Virus record (IMG/VR): IMGVR_UViG_3300034082_003540
Coordinates: 1-34,637 of that record
DNA length: 34,637 nt
Source of the DNA: a virus
Direction: 5' to 3' (one strand)
Positions 22,997 through 32,717 of the stretch are shown here, in pieces (position 1 is the stretch's first letter; each line of letters opens with the position of its first letter). The position numbers and the translations under genes are program-made. The notes below the pieces were generated by a model. The model made no database searches. It saw nothing but the letters and a program-made list of their open reading frames with translations, and was not told the DNA's origin.

Positions 22997-25900
22997 ATTT
23001 AGAAAACATCAAATATACAATATCATCTACATCGTCATTGACGATTGGGTCGTATATTGAAAAAGATAATTGGGACTATATAAAGGATAGCGCCGAAGTG
23101 TATGGATTTCCTTTTGGCAAGTCTGATAAGGATTATTTTGATGTAAGTGTGTATGCGTTGGACGACACTTTTATCACCGGTTCTGTAGTAAAACCGAGTG
23201 GTATCTATAAACCTTTTACAGGGTCGTACTACGACGTTAGAAACAAGCCGGTGACATACAGCCATGAATATTTTGTAACGGATCTAGTTATTTCCGGCAA
23301 AGATACGCAGTCTGTCTTGATAAATCTTGCGCAAGAACTGGACAACCTTTCCATAAGTGATGGGAATTACAAGATTGGAGTCCAACTCAACAGAGATTTA
23401 GTAGGAAGCTCCTTCGATTCTTCACAGCGGTTGATGATAGAAGAAATTTCTACGTCTAGAACGGAAGTATCTATAATCCCGATAAGTTTAAGAACCAGTA
23501 CTAGTGAGAGTGACGTAAAACTATTGCGCGAATTTGAATCTTTTTCTACCGGTAAACTCCAGATAAAAGAAGTATTAGATCAATTGGTCGGTGCTATAGA
23601 ATCACCGGAGATATATAATATCTATTATTACGCAAAGAATGAAAACACGAACGCCGCAAGCGATTTTCTTTTTTATTACGGATTAAAGCAAAACACAGAC
23701 GCTATAAAATTTATAACAGATTTATATTACGGAGTTAAGAAGGAGAATCAAGCCACCGTAGGAACATATAACAGAGACATTCTTGGTATCTATGATCAAT
23801 TTTATAATTGGCTAAATCAAAATTATAATACGATTGTATCTTTTCAAGAATTAAAAGACGTATATTATTCTCTATTTTCTTTTATAGTGGAAAAAGAATT
23901 GACTGCTATCAATGCATATAAGCCAGAGACATATCAAAACATAGTTCAGTTTTTATCCGACATATACTATTCATTAATATTTTTTCCAGCTATATCTAAG
24001 ATAGAAACAAATTACAATAACTTATTGGTTGGTTATTTCAAAAACTACTTGAATTTTGGAAATGGAACAATGCTTCCAATAATGAACTTCAAGTTCGTCG
24101 AGTCACAGGATCCCAAATTCCACGACAAATTGATAGTAAAGTTATCATCCCCGCTGGATAACTCGATCCCAGTGGGATCCATGCTATGGATAGTCAACAT
24201 GTTTGCTTCAGCGCCAATCGTTCAGAACACATACTATTTTACAAAGAAAGAAATACAGACCATTCCACTGAGAGGTCCAAATTTCACTATTAAGATAGAA
24301 AGCAAGGGAAATTCAACAGAGACACTGTCTAGCTCCGAACTCATGGGAGAGACGGGTAGTATGTATCAAGAACTGTTTTCAAAGGTCAACGCGAAATTAA
24401 ACAATGAATTCTTAGACACCGTAGACTATAGATATTTTAAAAATTTTATAAATTTCTCAACCGCAACATTGCGACTAGATGCCTTTAGTGAAAAGCTGTC
24501 GGCAGTAACATTATTGGAAAAAGAAATTTCGGATTTAGAAATCAAGTTGTTAGTCCAACCAAATGATATTTTTTATACAAAAGATAAAGCTACGGCGGAA
24601 GATTCCATCAATGACATAAAATCATCATTTGACGGGTACGAAAATTTCTTATATAAAAACCCAAGTTGGTATTCAGAACATACTAACATGTATGAATCTC
24701 AAAGTTCGGCTTCGATGTACGACCAGTCAAACGGAGACAGTTTAATAAACAATCTCCCAGAATTCATAGGAACGGGTACTGGTAATGAAGAGTATGTTAA
24801 GTTTGTCGGAATGATAGGACATTACTTTGACAATTTATCTGTGTTCATAAAACAGTTTACAAATAAAAATGACAGTTCAAATTCTCCGACAAGAGGAATA
24901 TCTCCCAGTATAGTTTCCGATATGCTCACGTCACTTGGATGGGAATCTGAAATATCTAAGGAAAATTTACCATTGCTATTGTCATCTTTTTCTAAATCGG
25001 ACTTTTCACCGTCATCGTCATTCTACGACAAGGTTGGAACTATATCAGAGACTGACAGAAACCGCGTGATTTGGAGAAGAATTTTAAACTCGTTACCATT
25101 CATTTACAAAACAAAGGGGACCGAGGCTTCTGTAAATGCCATCATATCTTGTTTTGGTATACCTAAAAATTTGGTGAAGATAAAAGAATATGGTGGCATT
25201 GACAGTCTAATAGATTCTTCAGATAAATCGTATTATATATTTGATCATGTTAAATACGAACCATACTTTAGTGGTAGTGGGGAATATTTTGAATCAAATT
25301 GGACCGGTAGTATTCAAACCGTCGAATTTAATGTAAGTTTTGACGAGAACAAAATAGAAGAAGAAAATAAGATATTCTATATCGCAGGATCACCCGGCTA
25401 TTGGAACATAGGGGTGATACGCGACAGAGGAAAGCAATGGGGAAGATTGTTCTTCACGATTGACGACGGTGTTAGTTCCAAAAGCTTATTAACAACAAAA
25501 ATACCAATTTTCGACGGAAAAACATATAGTGTGATGTTAAGACGGAATGATCCGTATTATAAGTTTAATATTGCAACGGCATCAAGTGCGGTGATAGACC
25601 AATATTCTATCCAATATGATTTGTTTGTGAAACGCGCCGAAGACTCGCGCATAGTTTACTCGGCGAGCGGAAGTACGTTGATAAGTGGCAGTCTGAACAC
25701 AACTTTCAGAAATGGAACAACTGTTCAATTTGGTGATAACTGGTATGGATTGTCCGGATCATTCTGGGGAAGTATCGACGAGATAAAGCTTTGGGAAATA
25801 GCACTGACGGATGTTAGGTTTGACAACCACACAATGTACAAAGGTGCTTACGACTCATCGACTCCCCAAGAAATGGTAGAAAAGAATCTGTTGCATATTT

Positions 25901-27654
25901 CGTTTGAACGTCCAATCGATTTATATACTAGCAGCGGTGTACTACCACTGAACAATCTTTCTTTCAGAGAGGACTTTCCAACGTTCACTGCAAACAACTT
26001 TGTACCTGTGCTGGAAGTGTTATATGATGGTTATGGATGCCCTTACAACCAATCGGTCTTCCCGTATCAATTTTTGCAAAAGAATATGCGTCAAACCGTA
26101 CAAGTTCCTTCATATGGAGCATCTAGATTCAGAAGCAACAAGATAAATAAAATCGATCAATTTTTGACCAGCCCACTCTCGTCCGAAAGCAGATCTTCGA
26201 TATCACTGGAGTCTGTTAACGGCAGAAATTCAAACAAACTTGGCGTGTTTTTCTCCCCTATAGACATCCAGAATGAAGAGATTTTAAAGTTCTTTGGTAG
26301 TTTTGAGATAGGAGATTTGATTGGCGATCCACGCACTGTTTACGATTCTACTTATAAAAAATTTGAAAAATTTAGAGAGATATATTACGAACAAGGATTG
26401 GGTGCAATCGACTACCAGTCATTTATGAATCTGGTCAAGTCGTATTTTGACAAATCAATGTTCAATTATATAAAGACGGTCATACCAGCCCGTTCAAAAC
26501 TAGTAGAAGGTCTGATGCTAGAACCTTCTATATTAGAAAGACCGAAATTGCAATTAAAACCAATTTTTGAAGAGAATGTAAAAATACCAACGGGGTCTGT
26601 TTATAATATGAGTTATGGTATTTCTGGAGGCAAGAACACATACTACACACAAAGTTTGGATATAGGAACAACCGGAACATCTATATTGAATGACATAAAC
26701 CATGTTCGTTTTAACAACGCCCCAGATAATTATGGGTTTGGAGTATATTCTGAAAATGGAATAGCTTACTACAATGGGGAGTATTATAGAGCCGATATCA
26801 TTCGTAATAAGAAATCATATCAGGTAAAAAGAAAATACAATTTAGCTGGAACGGATAAAAACGAGTACGAGAAACAAGTAAATTTGGAAGGAACCGTCCA
26901 AACTATATCTAGATCTTATGATGAAGTCAGTTTGGTCGCATTACCATTAATAACAGAATTTCCAATGTATTTAATCGCGACGACGAGCAGTATGTATTAT
27001 TCTGGTAGCATATCATTTGACATAGGAGCAAACGGACATACCTCCAGTGTACAAACATCCTCGCACTTTTTGGATGGATTTTTACTTGGGACTATTATCG
27101 GCATATCGTATGACGAAAACCCATCGACGACGAGTGGTGGACAAGTTGGCACGATTCTCGATTATTTACATATTTCCGGAAGTTTCGTCCCACAGTCACT
27201 AGGTTCCGTGGCATATAACGGATTTTTTGACTCCAATGAAGATGCTACCGAATTTTATTTTAGCGGAAATATCATTTTCACATCGGCTCCGGAACCGGCG
27301 CTTCGCGGATATTATAATATCGCGTTTATATCTCAGAATCCAACCGGCTCTTTGATTGACGAATTCGCGATCAAAACGAGGGGATCACTCTTTGGAACGG
27401 CAAACAACGGTATTGCTTATAAAAAGGCAGTTTCTTTGCAAAACGTGCCGATAAACAGCGAACGGTTGGCTGGTTATTTCCCCACACACTATAAATATAA
27501 AAAGAGAATATTCTCGCAAAAAGAGATAAATTCATACGATCAGCAAAATTCTCCGCAGAAGTGGAAGCGTGGAAGTCAAAATAAAAAAACGACTGTTGAT
27601 GAAAAAACAGGTCTTTTAAATAACACTTTTCCAGTTGAAACAAAAGCTACATAA
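22993..27654 (+). CDS. Giant baseplate/tail structural protein with LamG-like domain
   Basis: At 1553 residues this is the largest gene in the window. The N-terminal two thirds are rich in Tyr, Ser and Asn and show no recognised enzyme motif. Around residues 690-725 the block RRILNSLPFIYKTKGTEASVNAIISCFGI resembles the conserved phage tail P2-I/gp7-like segment. Residues about 755-945 form a LamG/concanavalin-like jelly roll: GSIQTVEFNVSF, then LFFTIDDG and GSFWGSIDEIKLWEIALTD, the usual closing motif. LamG folds bind glycans or proteins, so it may contact the host surface. Position after gp25, gp6 and a DNRLRE-like gene suggests the gp7 wedge slot (T4 gp7 is 1032). A gp7 equivalence is inference. 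Confidence 0.65.
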   Translation: MNLENIKYTISSTSSLTIGSYIEKDNWDYIKDSAEVYGFPFGKSDKDYFDVSVYALDDTFITGSVVKPSGIYKPFTGSYYDVRNKPVTYSHEYFVTDLVISGKDTQSVLINLAQELDNLSISDGNYKIGVQLNRDLVGSSFDSSQRLMIEEISTSRTEVSIIPISLRTSTSESDVKLLREFESFSTGKLQIKEVLDQLVGAIESPEIYNIYYYAKNENTNAASDFLFYYGLKQNTDAIKFITDLYYGVKKENQATVGTYNRDILGIYDQFYNWLNQNYNTIVSFQELKDVYYSLFSFIVEKELTAINAYKPETYQNIVQFLSDIYYSLIFFPAISKIETNYNNLLVGYFKNYLNFGNGTMLPIMNFKFVESQDPKFHDKLIVKLSSPLDNSIPVGSMLWIVNMFASAPIVQNTYYFTKKEIQTIPLRGPNFTIKIESKGNSTETLSSSELMGETGSMYQELFSKVNAKLNNEFLDTVDYRYFKNFINFSTATLRLDAFSEKLSAVTLLEKEISDLEIKLLVQPNDIFYTKDKATAEDSINDIKSSFDGYENFLYKNPSWYSEHTNMYESQSSASMYDQSNGDSLINNLPEFIGTGTGNEEYVKFVGMIGHYFDNLSVFIKQFTNKNDSSNSPTRGISPSIVSDMLTSLGWESEISKENLPLLLSSFSKSDFSPSSSFYDKVGTISETDRNRVIWRRILNSLPFIYKTKGTEASVNAIISCFGIPKNLVKIKEYGGIDSLIDSSDKSYYIFDHVKYEPYFSGSGEYFESNWTGSIQTVEFNVSFDENKIEEENKIFYIAGSPGYWNIGVIRDRGKQWGRLFFTIDDGVSSKSLLTTKIPIFDGKTYSVMLRRNDPYYKFNIATASSAVIDQYSIQYDLFVKRAEDSRIVYSASGSTLISGSLNTTFRNGTTVQFGDNWYGLSGSFWGSIDEIKLWEIALTDVRFDNHTMYKGAYDSSTPQEMVEKNLLHISFERPIDLYTSSGVLPLNNLSFREDFPTFTANNFVPVLEVLYDGYGCPYNQSVFPYQFLQKNMRQTVQVPSYGASRFRSNKINKIDQFLTSPLSSESRSSISLESVNGRNSNKLGVFFSPIDIQNEEILKFFGSFEIGDLIGDPRTVYDSTYKKFEKFREIYYEQGLGAIDYQSFMNLVKSYFDKSMFNYIKTVIPARSKLVEGLMLEPSILERPKLQLKPIFEENVKIPTGSVYNMSYGISGGKNTYYTQSLDIGTTGTSILNDINHVRFNNAPDNYGFGVYSENGIAYYNGEYYRADIIRNKKSYQVKRKYNLAGTDKNEYEKQVNLEGTVQTISRSYDEVSLVALPLITEFPMYLIATTSSMYYSGSISFDIGANGHTSSVQTSSHFLDGFLLGTIIGISYDENPSTTSGGQVGTILDYLHISGSFVPQSLGSVAYNGFFDSNEDATEFYFSGNIIFTSAPEPALRGYYNIAFISQNPTGSLIDEFAIKTRGSLFGTANNGIAYKKAVSLQNVPINSERLAGYFPTHYKYKKRIFSQKEINSYDQQNSPQKWKRGSQNKKTTVDEKTGLLNNTFPVETKAT

Positions 27655-27680
27655 AAATAGTAAAAAAAGACAAAGTTCTA

Positions 27681-27690
27681 TATATTTATT
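27681..27690 (+). promoter_or_regulatory. TATATTTATT box
   Basis: TATATTTATT (27681-27690), preceded by CTATA, lies 16 bp before the ATG at 27707 in the short gap after the giant gene. Confidence 0.4.
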
Positions 27691-27706
27691 ATCAAACTAA
27701 TATAAT

Positions 27707-28333
27707 ATGGCATACATCAATAATGAAATAGTCACAGTAGATGCCGTTCTTACCAAAAAGGGTAGAGAGCTTCTTGCTGCCAAGGGGGGATTAAATATCG
27801 TATCCTTTGCACTTGCCGACGACGAAATCGACTACCGACTGTACCAACCAAATCATCCACAAGGGTCGGCATACTACGACTTGGCTATTCGCAATACACC
27901 AGTATTCGAGGCTTTCACCGACGAGACTCAAGTTTTGAAATATAAACTGGTGAGCTTACCATCGGGAGTAACGTCTATCCCAGTTATTTCGTTGGGTCAA
28001 AGTTCCATCAGTGTAAGCAAAAATTACACCGGTGAGTCCGTGATTGTTCCGGCGACAAATCCAACATACAACACGACACTTGGATATACCGCAATTCTCG
28101 CAAACAAGAATGCCGGTACAGTGATTGGTGAGCAACTGTCAACAAATGTGACAGCAACCATTCCAAGTTTCATCGGCGATGTCAACTCGACAACCGCACA
28201 AGTTGCAATTGGACTAAGGTTCAGATTTGTACCAAATTCGGCTTTAACTCAGACCATCACAACCAATCTAACAATTGTTGGAAATGAGAGTGGTGGATCA
28301 GTGACAATTCCAGTAACCGTAAACGCAGAATAA
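27707..28333 (+). CDS. Conserved phage structural protein of unknown function
   Basis: This is a 208-residue protein. The N terminus MAYINNEIVTVDAVLTKKGRELLA followed by FALADDEIDYRLY is a conserved signature I recall from structural-type proteins of marine T4-like phages. The rest (about residues 85-208) is Thr/Val-rich and beta-sandwich-like. Its role is not known to me; the position in the tail block argues for a virion component. It has a TATATTTATT box upstream and no Shine-Dalgarno sequence. The next gene begins 1 bp after its stop. Confidence 0.7.
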   Translation: MAYINNEIVTVDAVLTKKGRELLAAKGGLNIVSFALADDEIDYRLYQPNHPQGSAYYDLAIRNTPVFEAFTDETQVLKYKLVSLPSGVTSIPVISLGQSSISVSKNYTGESVIVPATNPTYNTTLGYTAILANKNAGTVIGEQLSTNVTATIPSFIGDVNSTTAQVAIGLRFRFVPNSALTQTITTNLTIVGNESGGSVTIPVTVNAE

Positions 28334-28334
28334 T

Positions 28335-29465
28335 ATGATATTTAAGGCATTCGAAACTACAGATTTGGTCGCTGGGAGAACTCAACCGGTATCAACTGGT
28401 ATTTGGAGCGACGGTCAAACCAATTGGTCCGCGTTCTACACAAGTAGTAGACAGACGGAACTTTCATCGTCTGCATACGAGCCACTGAACGGATTGTACT
28501 ATACAAACGTGTACGATGGTTCACCAACTGGCTCAGACTCGGATGTTTACTTTTCAATGACATACGGTCACTACGCTGGTTCGGGATCTTCGACTTTTGA
28601 TTCCAATACTTCAATTGGAAGTTTACTTTTCCCGACAAAGGCGGTTTACAACCAATATCGCAATTTGCTATTATCGCCGGGCGATGTTAAATTTTCTTTC
28701 TTGTATACAAACACGGGATCTGCTTCTACAACCGCCGAAGATTCAGACGACATATACGTAATCAATTTCAGAAGCACAAAATTCAAAGACAGACTTGATC
28801 CCGGTCAATTTGAAATGTCCCTAGTCGGCTCTTCGACCACGATTTCCATCATAGACGATTCCAGAGATAACCCAAATACAACCGTCGAAACTGGTGGTAA
28901 GCGCTATAACTTGGTACAGGGAACCGTTACAAGCGGTTCATTATTGACTAGAAACTATGAAGGCATTGGACTCATGTATCCAGACTTGGGGATAGTGGTA
29001 TTGAATCCTAGAGCTATACAATCTCTAATCGGAACGGTTTCTGGTCTAAAAGTGGGTCCAACATCACCAACCGATTTGACTTATTTAACCGACTGGACTC
29101 CGAATTATGCACAATTGACCAATTTATTGTTCAAGTCTCTACAAACTGCTTCATTGACACACCCAATGAAAGCCAGAGTCACGGAATATGTTCCGGCTCG
29201 TCATTTCTTTGTACGAGTAAAGAATCAAGATTTCAATTATTCCAACAATCCAACGTTCGTTATCACTGACAGTGACAATCCGGCAAGTTCGCAGGATATT
29301 GGAAAATTGAGATTTGCCGATTTCTCAACTGACCCTAAGGTGTACGTCACAGCCGTTGGCTTGTACAACGAAAGCAATGACCTTGTTGCCGTGGCAAAAT
29401 TGAGCCAACCGGTGTTAAAAGATTTCACCAATGAGTGCCTAATACGCATACGTTTGGACTTTTAA
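28335..29465 (+). CDS. Tail structural protein sharing a C-terminal domain with the next gene
   Basis: This is a 376-residue protein. Its N-terminal 240 residues are Ser/Thr/Tyr-rich with beta character. The C-terminal part (about residues 285-376) reads HFFVRVKNQDFNYSNNPTFV...VYVTAVGLYNESNDLVAVAKLSQPVLKD. The same segments appear in the next protein (EYLVSIKPGEFNYSTNPSAL...MTTIGLYDEDGELAAIGKLGKPIKN), so the two share a terminal module. That module probably attaches both proteins to a common partner on the virion. No catalytic motif is seen. It starts 1 bp after the previous stop, so it is co-translated. Confidence 0.65.
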   Translation: MIFKAFETTDLVAGRTQPVSTGIWSDGQTNWSAFYTSSRQTELSSSAYEPLNGLYYTNVYDGSPTGSDSDVYFSMTYGHYAGSGSSTFDSNTSIGSLLFPTKAVYNQYRNLLLSPGDVKFSFLYTNTGSASTTAEDSDDIYVINFRSTKFKDRLDPGQFEMSLVGSSTTISIIDDSRDNPNTTVETGGKRYNLVQGTVTSGSLLTRNYEGIGLMYPDLGIVVLNPRAIQSLIGTVSGLKVGPTSPTDLTYLTDWTPNYAQLTNLLFKSLQTASLTHPMKARVTEYVPARHFFVRVKNQDFNYSNNPTFVITDSDNPASSQDIGKLRFADFSTDPKVYVTAVGLYNESNDLVAVAKLSQPVLKDFTNECLIRIRLDF

Positions 29466-29519
29466 TTATAATAATTAAAATATTGTAGGCGGTTGTAGGT
29501 GAAATAACTGCTCCTTCAG

Positions 29520-29529
29520 AATATTTATT
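29520..29529 (+). promoter_or_regulatory. AATATTTATT box
   Basis: AATATTTATT (29520-29529) ends 5 bp before the ATG at 29535. It is a weaker member of the TATTTAT box group. Confidence 0.3.
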
Positions 29530-29534
29530 GTTAT

Positions 29535-32500
29535 ATGATCAAGCAGTTTTCGGCGGGAGACATAACCGTAAGGCCATTCCAAACATTTAAAAATTGGAAT
29601 ATACAAAGCGTTGTGTCCGGAGCACTCGACCAGCATGGATATCCTACCTATTTTCAAAGTCTTGTAGAAATAAACGAGGGTATAAAATTTGAAGCGTCTT
29701 TTAGTATAGACGACCCAGTAAATCCGTCTGGAAAATACAAGCGTGTGGTGTACGGAACCACGGACGCGATGTTTTATAAAAATAAAAACAATCCAGCGGA
29801 GTTGTTTGGTCTGGAAGTACTAGGCGCAGATCCATTCACCGGAAAGCACGAAATACGCAGCCTTCAAGGAAGATTTGTCGGTATGCGAATTGCTCAAAGT
29901 TATTGGGGCGAAAAAGTCAAACCAAATACAGTAAGAATAATAGACAATTCCAATTTGCATCAGACATACAACATCTTCGACGATGGTTTGACAAATTTGT
30001 ATATAACCGGCTCATATTTTAATCATAACGATTTGATACAGGCGGTAAAGACCAATCCGCCTCCATCATATTGGGACACAGGAAGCGGACAATTTACATA
30101 TACTCACGCGGACGGTAGAGTTGAAATACTGGGTGTAACTACCGCAAAGGAATACATGGCGATGGGATTGGCTGTTGTATACACGGAAGACACCGGTTCG
30201 TGGAAGTACAACGTTTCCGGCGCAATCGACATATTTGAGCCAGCCAATGAACATTTTGGCGAATCGGTTGACCTGTGGGACAGATATTTGGTTGTTGGTT
30301 CTCCGATGGACACATTTAATTTATCGGCAAGTTATCATGGATATGCCGCATTGTTTAAGTATGACCAAAGCCGTCATACACATAGACTAATGAGAAGATT
30401 TCATTCTCCTTTCTCATATGAAGGAATCGTTGATGAATACGGGCAAAACCAAAACACGATAGATTTTGTTATATCCGGTGGATACTTATCTCCTGCAAAT
30501 GAGGATGGTTATGGGACTTCAGTTTCTATAGACGGTGGATTTTTAGCAGTGGGATCTCCACTTGGATCCACACCAACCGGAAGTCAAACTGGATTGGTTC
30601 ATGTATACGACAGAAATAAAGGCGGTATCGATAATTGGGGAATAATCAACGTCCTACAAGGAGAAACTTACGAAGATAAATTTGGAAACAGCGTCTCTAT
30701 AGACGGAAATATATTAGCCGTCGGTGCTCCCGGTACCAGTGGTAGTATCGGCGCTGTAAACATTTATAGAAAGAAAAGATACGAGGAAAGTGGATCTTGT
30801 CAAAATATATTAACCAGTTCATTGGTTCTACCATATCCGGTCCCAACTTATATTTCTGGAAATTATACTTGGGTTAAAGAGACGTGCTTGACATCTAGTA
30901 TAGCCATAAACGGTGACCGTTTTGGGTGGTGCGTAAAAACAAATAATGACAGAGTGTTGATTGGATGTTACAGTGAAGAACGCGACGGATTTGCGACATT
31001 GTACACATGCTCGTACTACTCCGCCTCAGTGGATGCATGTCCAACAGCATCGTGGGGGGAATATAGAATTTATCATGCGGACGAATCGAACGGAGACCTT
31101 GGAATTTCGCCGGAATATGGCACCGAAGTAAGTTTACCATATGACGGGTTTGGTATGTCGGTGGCTATGGACGGTGATAACTTTGCAATTGGAAGTTACT
31201 TCGATAAAGGATTTACTCCATACGCGGGAGCATCCCCCGAATTGGAAAAAATACTCGGTGCAGTATATTTTTATAATTATCGCTATATCCCAGAATGTAA
31301 TTCATTCGAATATGCGATGATCAAAAAAACATTTGGTGACAGAACGTTTGAGACGGTGAACAATTTTGGAAGAGCAATTGATATCGATTCGCTCAAAGCT
31401 GTTGTGAGTTATGAATCAGACACGTTGGTAAGAAATGTATCTTACAATTCGTCAACCGAGGAATTTAGCCTTGACGGATATTCATATCAGTCGTCGGGGT
31501 CTGAGGATAATGCACTGGGTAGAATTGGACTGTATTCATACGATACCTCACAAAAGAACTGGGGTTCCGACGTTGTCTTGAGACATAACAAGGAAAAAGA
31601 TAGTCCGTATGGCATCTACGGAAAATCCGTTGCTATAAGTTCAGGTTATTTGGCAGTGGGATCGCCAACATACAACTTAGCGAATGCTGCATCTAGATCT
31701 GCAATTATAGATCCGTATGTTCAATCCGCTTCATACTTTCCATACAATTGCAGCGGATCGGTATTCCTGTATGATTTCGCCGAATATAATAAGGATCCAT
31801 ACATAGGAAATATATTTTATAGGAATGGCTATGTCACGGCGACAAACACATCTTCCAATTTTTACGATATTCTTACAATGTCCGGTAGCCGTGGATTCGA
31901 CATGAAATATCAAGGAACTCATACGATATACGAGCATGAGTATTTAGTTTCAATAAAGCCAGGTGAATTCAATTACAGTACAAATCCATCCGCGTTAATT
32001 TCAGACCCACTGATATTTGATGTCAACCAAGACGGCCTGTTTGATTTATACGACGTTGATTTTATAATGAGATATCTCAACAAAAAGAGATTTGAAGACG
32101 AGTCTGTGTTTTTTGACAACGGTATGACGTTGGAACAAGATACACTCAATGACTATAGTTGGTGGGGTAACGACTTGCTGCAAACAGAAGCCGAGGACGT
32201 GTTACTATTAGAATCTGCATACCAAGAATTCTTTGCAAGTGGATCTTATACAATTTTCACAAAGAAGATTTTTGACTATATTGAAGCCAACCTAGTAAAG
32301 ACCGGAATATTGGATATTGATGGTAATGGCGAAATAGACTTGAAGGATGGTGCGATACTAGTTGCCTACTATGCCAACAAATTGACCCCAGCGCTTCTAA
32401 AGACTTACATCGAAGATAGTTCAACAAGACGCCACGTAAATGATATAATAAGTTATCTAGATCGTTACTGTGGAAAGAAGCTATTTAACGTGGATCCAGC

Positions 32501-32681
32501 CTTCTTTAACTATCAATTATCGTCGTCATATGACCGTACAGGGTCATATCTAGCTCCATATATGACAACTATTGGGTTATATGATGAAGACGGTGAATTG
32601 GCAGCAATCGGTAAGTTGGGGAAGCCTATAAAGAATTTAATTGATTGGCCGATCAATATTATCGTCCGTTTTGATACATAA
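29535..32681 (+). CDS. FG-GAP beta-propeller protein with two EF-hand/dockerin-like loops
   Basis: This is a 1048-residue protein. Residues about 235-715 contain seven FG-GAP-type repeats, each G-x-S-V-x-(hydrophobic)-DG-x-x-L-A-V-G-S/A-P or a variant (near 241, 326, 384, 462, 538, 610 and 695). This fits one seven-bladed, integrin-alpha-like propeller. Two canonical EF loops follow: DVNQDGLFDLYD (829-840) and DIDGNGEIDLKD (927-938), each with Asp/Asn at positions 1, 3, 5, 9 and 12 as in dockerins. The loops lie inside a C-terminal module shared with the preceding gene (start near 803, end near 1000-1048). Propellers of this type bind proteins or glycans, so a calcium-dependent receptor-binding or decoration protein is likely. 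No signal peptide is seen. Confidence 0.75.
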   Translation: MIKQFSAGDITVRPFQTFKNWNIQSVVSGALDQHGYPTYFQSLVEINEGIKFEASFSIDDPVNPSGKYKRVVYGTTDAMFYKNKNNPAELFGLEVLGADPFTGKHEIRSLQGRFVGMRIAQSYWGEKVKPNTVRIIDNSNLHQTYNIFDDGLTNLYITGSYFNHNDLIQAVKTNPPPSYWDTGSGQFTYTHADGRVEILGVTTAKEYMAMGLAVVYTEDTGSWKYNVSGAIDIFEPANEHFGESVDLWDRYLVVGSPMDTFNLSASYHGYAALFKYDQSRHTHRLMRRFHSPFSYEGIVDEYGQNQNTIDFVISGGYLSPANEDGYGTSVSIDGGFLAVGSPLGSTPTGSQTGLVHVYDRNKGGIDNWGIINVLQGETYEDKFGNSVSIDGNILAVGAPGTSGSIGAVNIYRKKRYEESGSCQNILTSSLVLPYPVPTYISGNYTWVKETCLTSSIAINGDRFGWCVKTNNDRVLIGCYSEERDGFATLYTCSYYSASVDACPTASWGEYRIYHADESNGDLGISPEYGTEVSLPYDGFGMSVAMDGDNFAIGSYFDKGFTPYAGASPELEKILGAVYFYNYRYIPECNSFEYAMIKKTFGDRTFETVNNFGRAIDIDSLKAVVSYESDTLVRNVSYNSSTEEFSLDGYSYQSSGSEDNALGRIGLYSYDTSQKNWGSDVVLRHNKEKDSPYGIYGKSVAISSGYLAVGSPTYNLANAASRSAIIDPYVQSASYFPYNCSGSVFLYDFAEYNKDPYIGNIFYRNGYVTATNTSSNFYDILTMSGSRGFDMKYQGTHTIYEHEYLVSIKPGEFNYSTNPSALISDPLIFDVNQDGLFDLYDVDFIMRYLNKKRFEDESVFFDNGMTLEQDTLNDYSWWGNDLLQTEAEDVLLLESAYQEFFASGSYTIFTKKIFDYIEANLVKTGILDIDGNGEIDLKDGAILVAYYANKLTPALLKTYIEDSSTRRHVNDIISYLDRYCGKKLFNVDPAFFNYQLSSSYDRTGSYLAPYMTTIGLYDEDGELAAIGKLGKPIKNLIDWPINIIVRFDT

Positions 32682-32684
32682 CAT

Positions 32685-32694
32685 TATATTTATA
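32685..32694 (+). promoter_or_regulatory. TATATTTATA box
   Basis: TATATTTATA (32685-32694) lies 23 bp before the ATG at 32718, leaving room for the Shine-Dalgarno-like AGGAG in between. Confidence 0.45.
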
Positions 32695-32717
32695 ATAAAC
32701 AATAGGAGAACATATAT

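Noticed and set aside
27484-27500. TATAAATATAAAAAG inside the giant tail gene, similar to a T4 late promoter
   Set aside because: It lies inside the coding region more than 200 bp from the next start, and AT-rich DNA gives such matches by chance.
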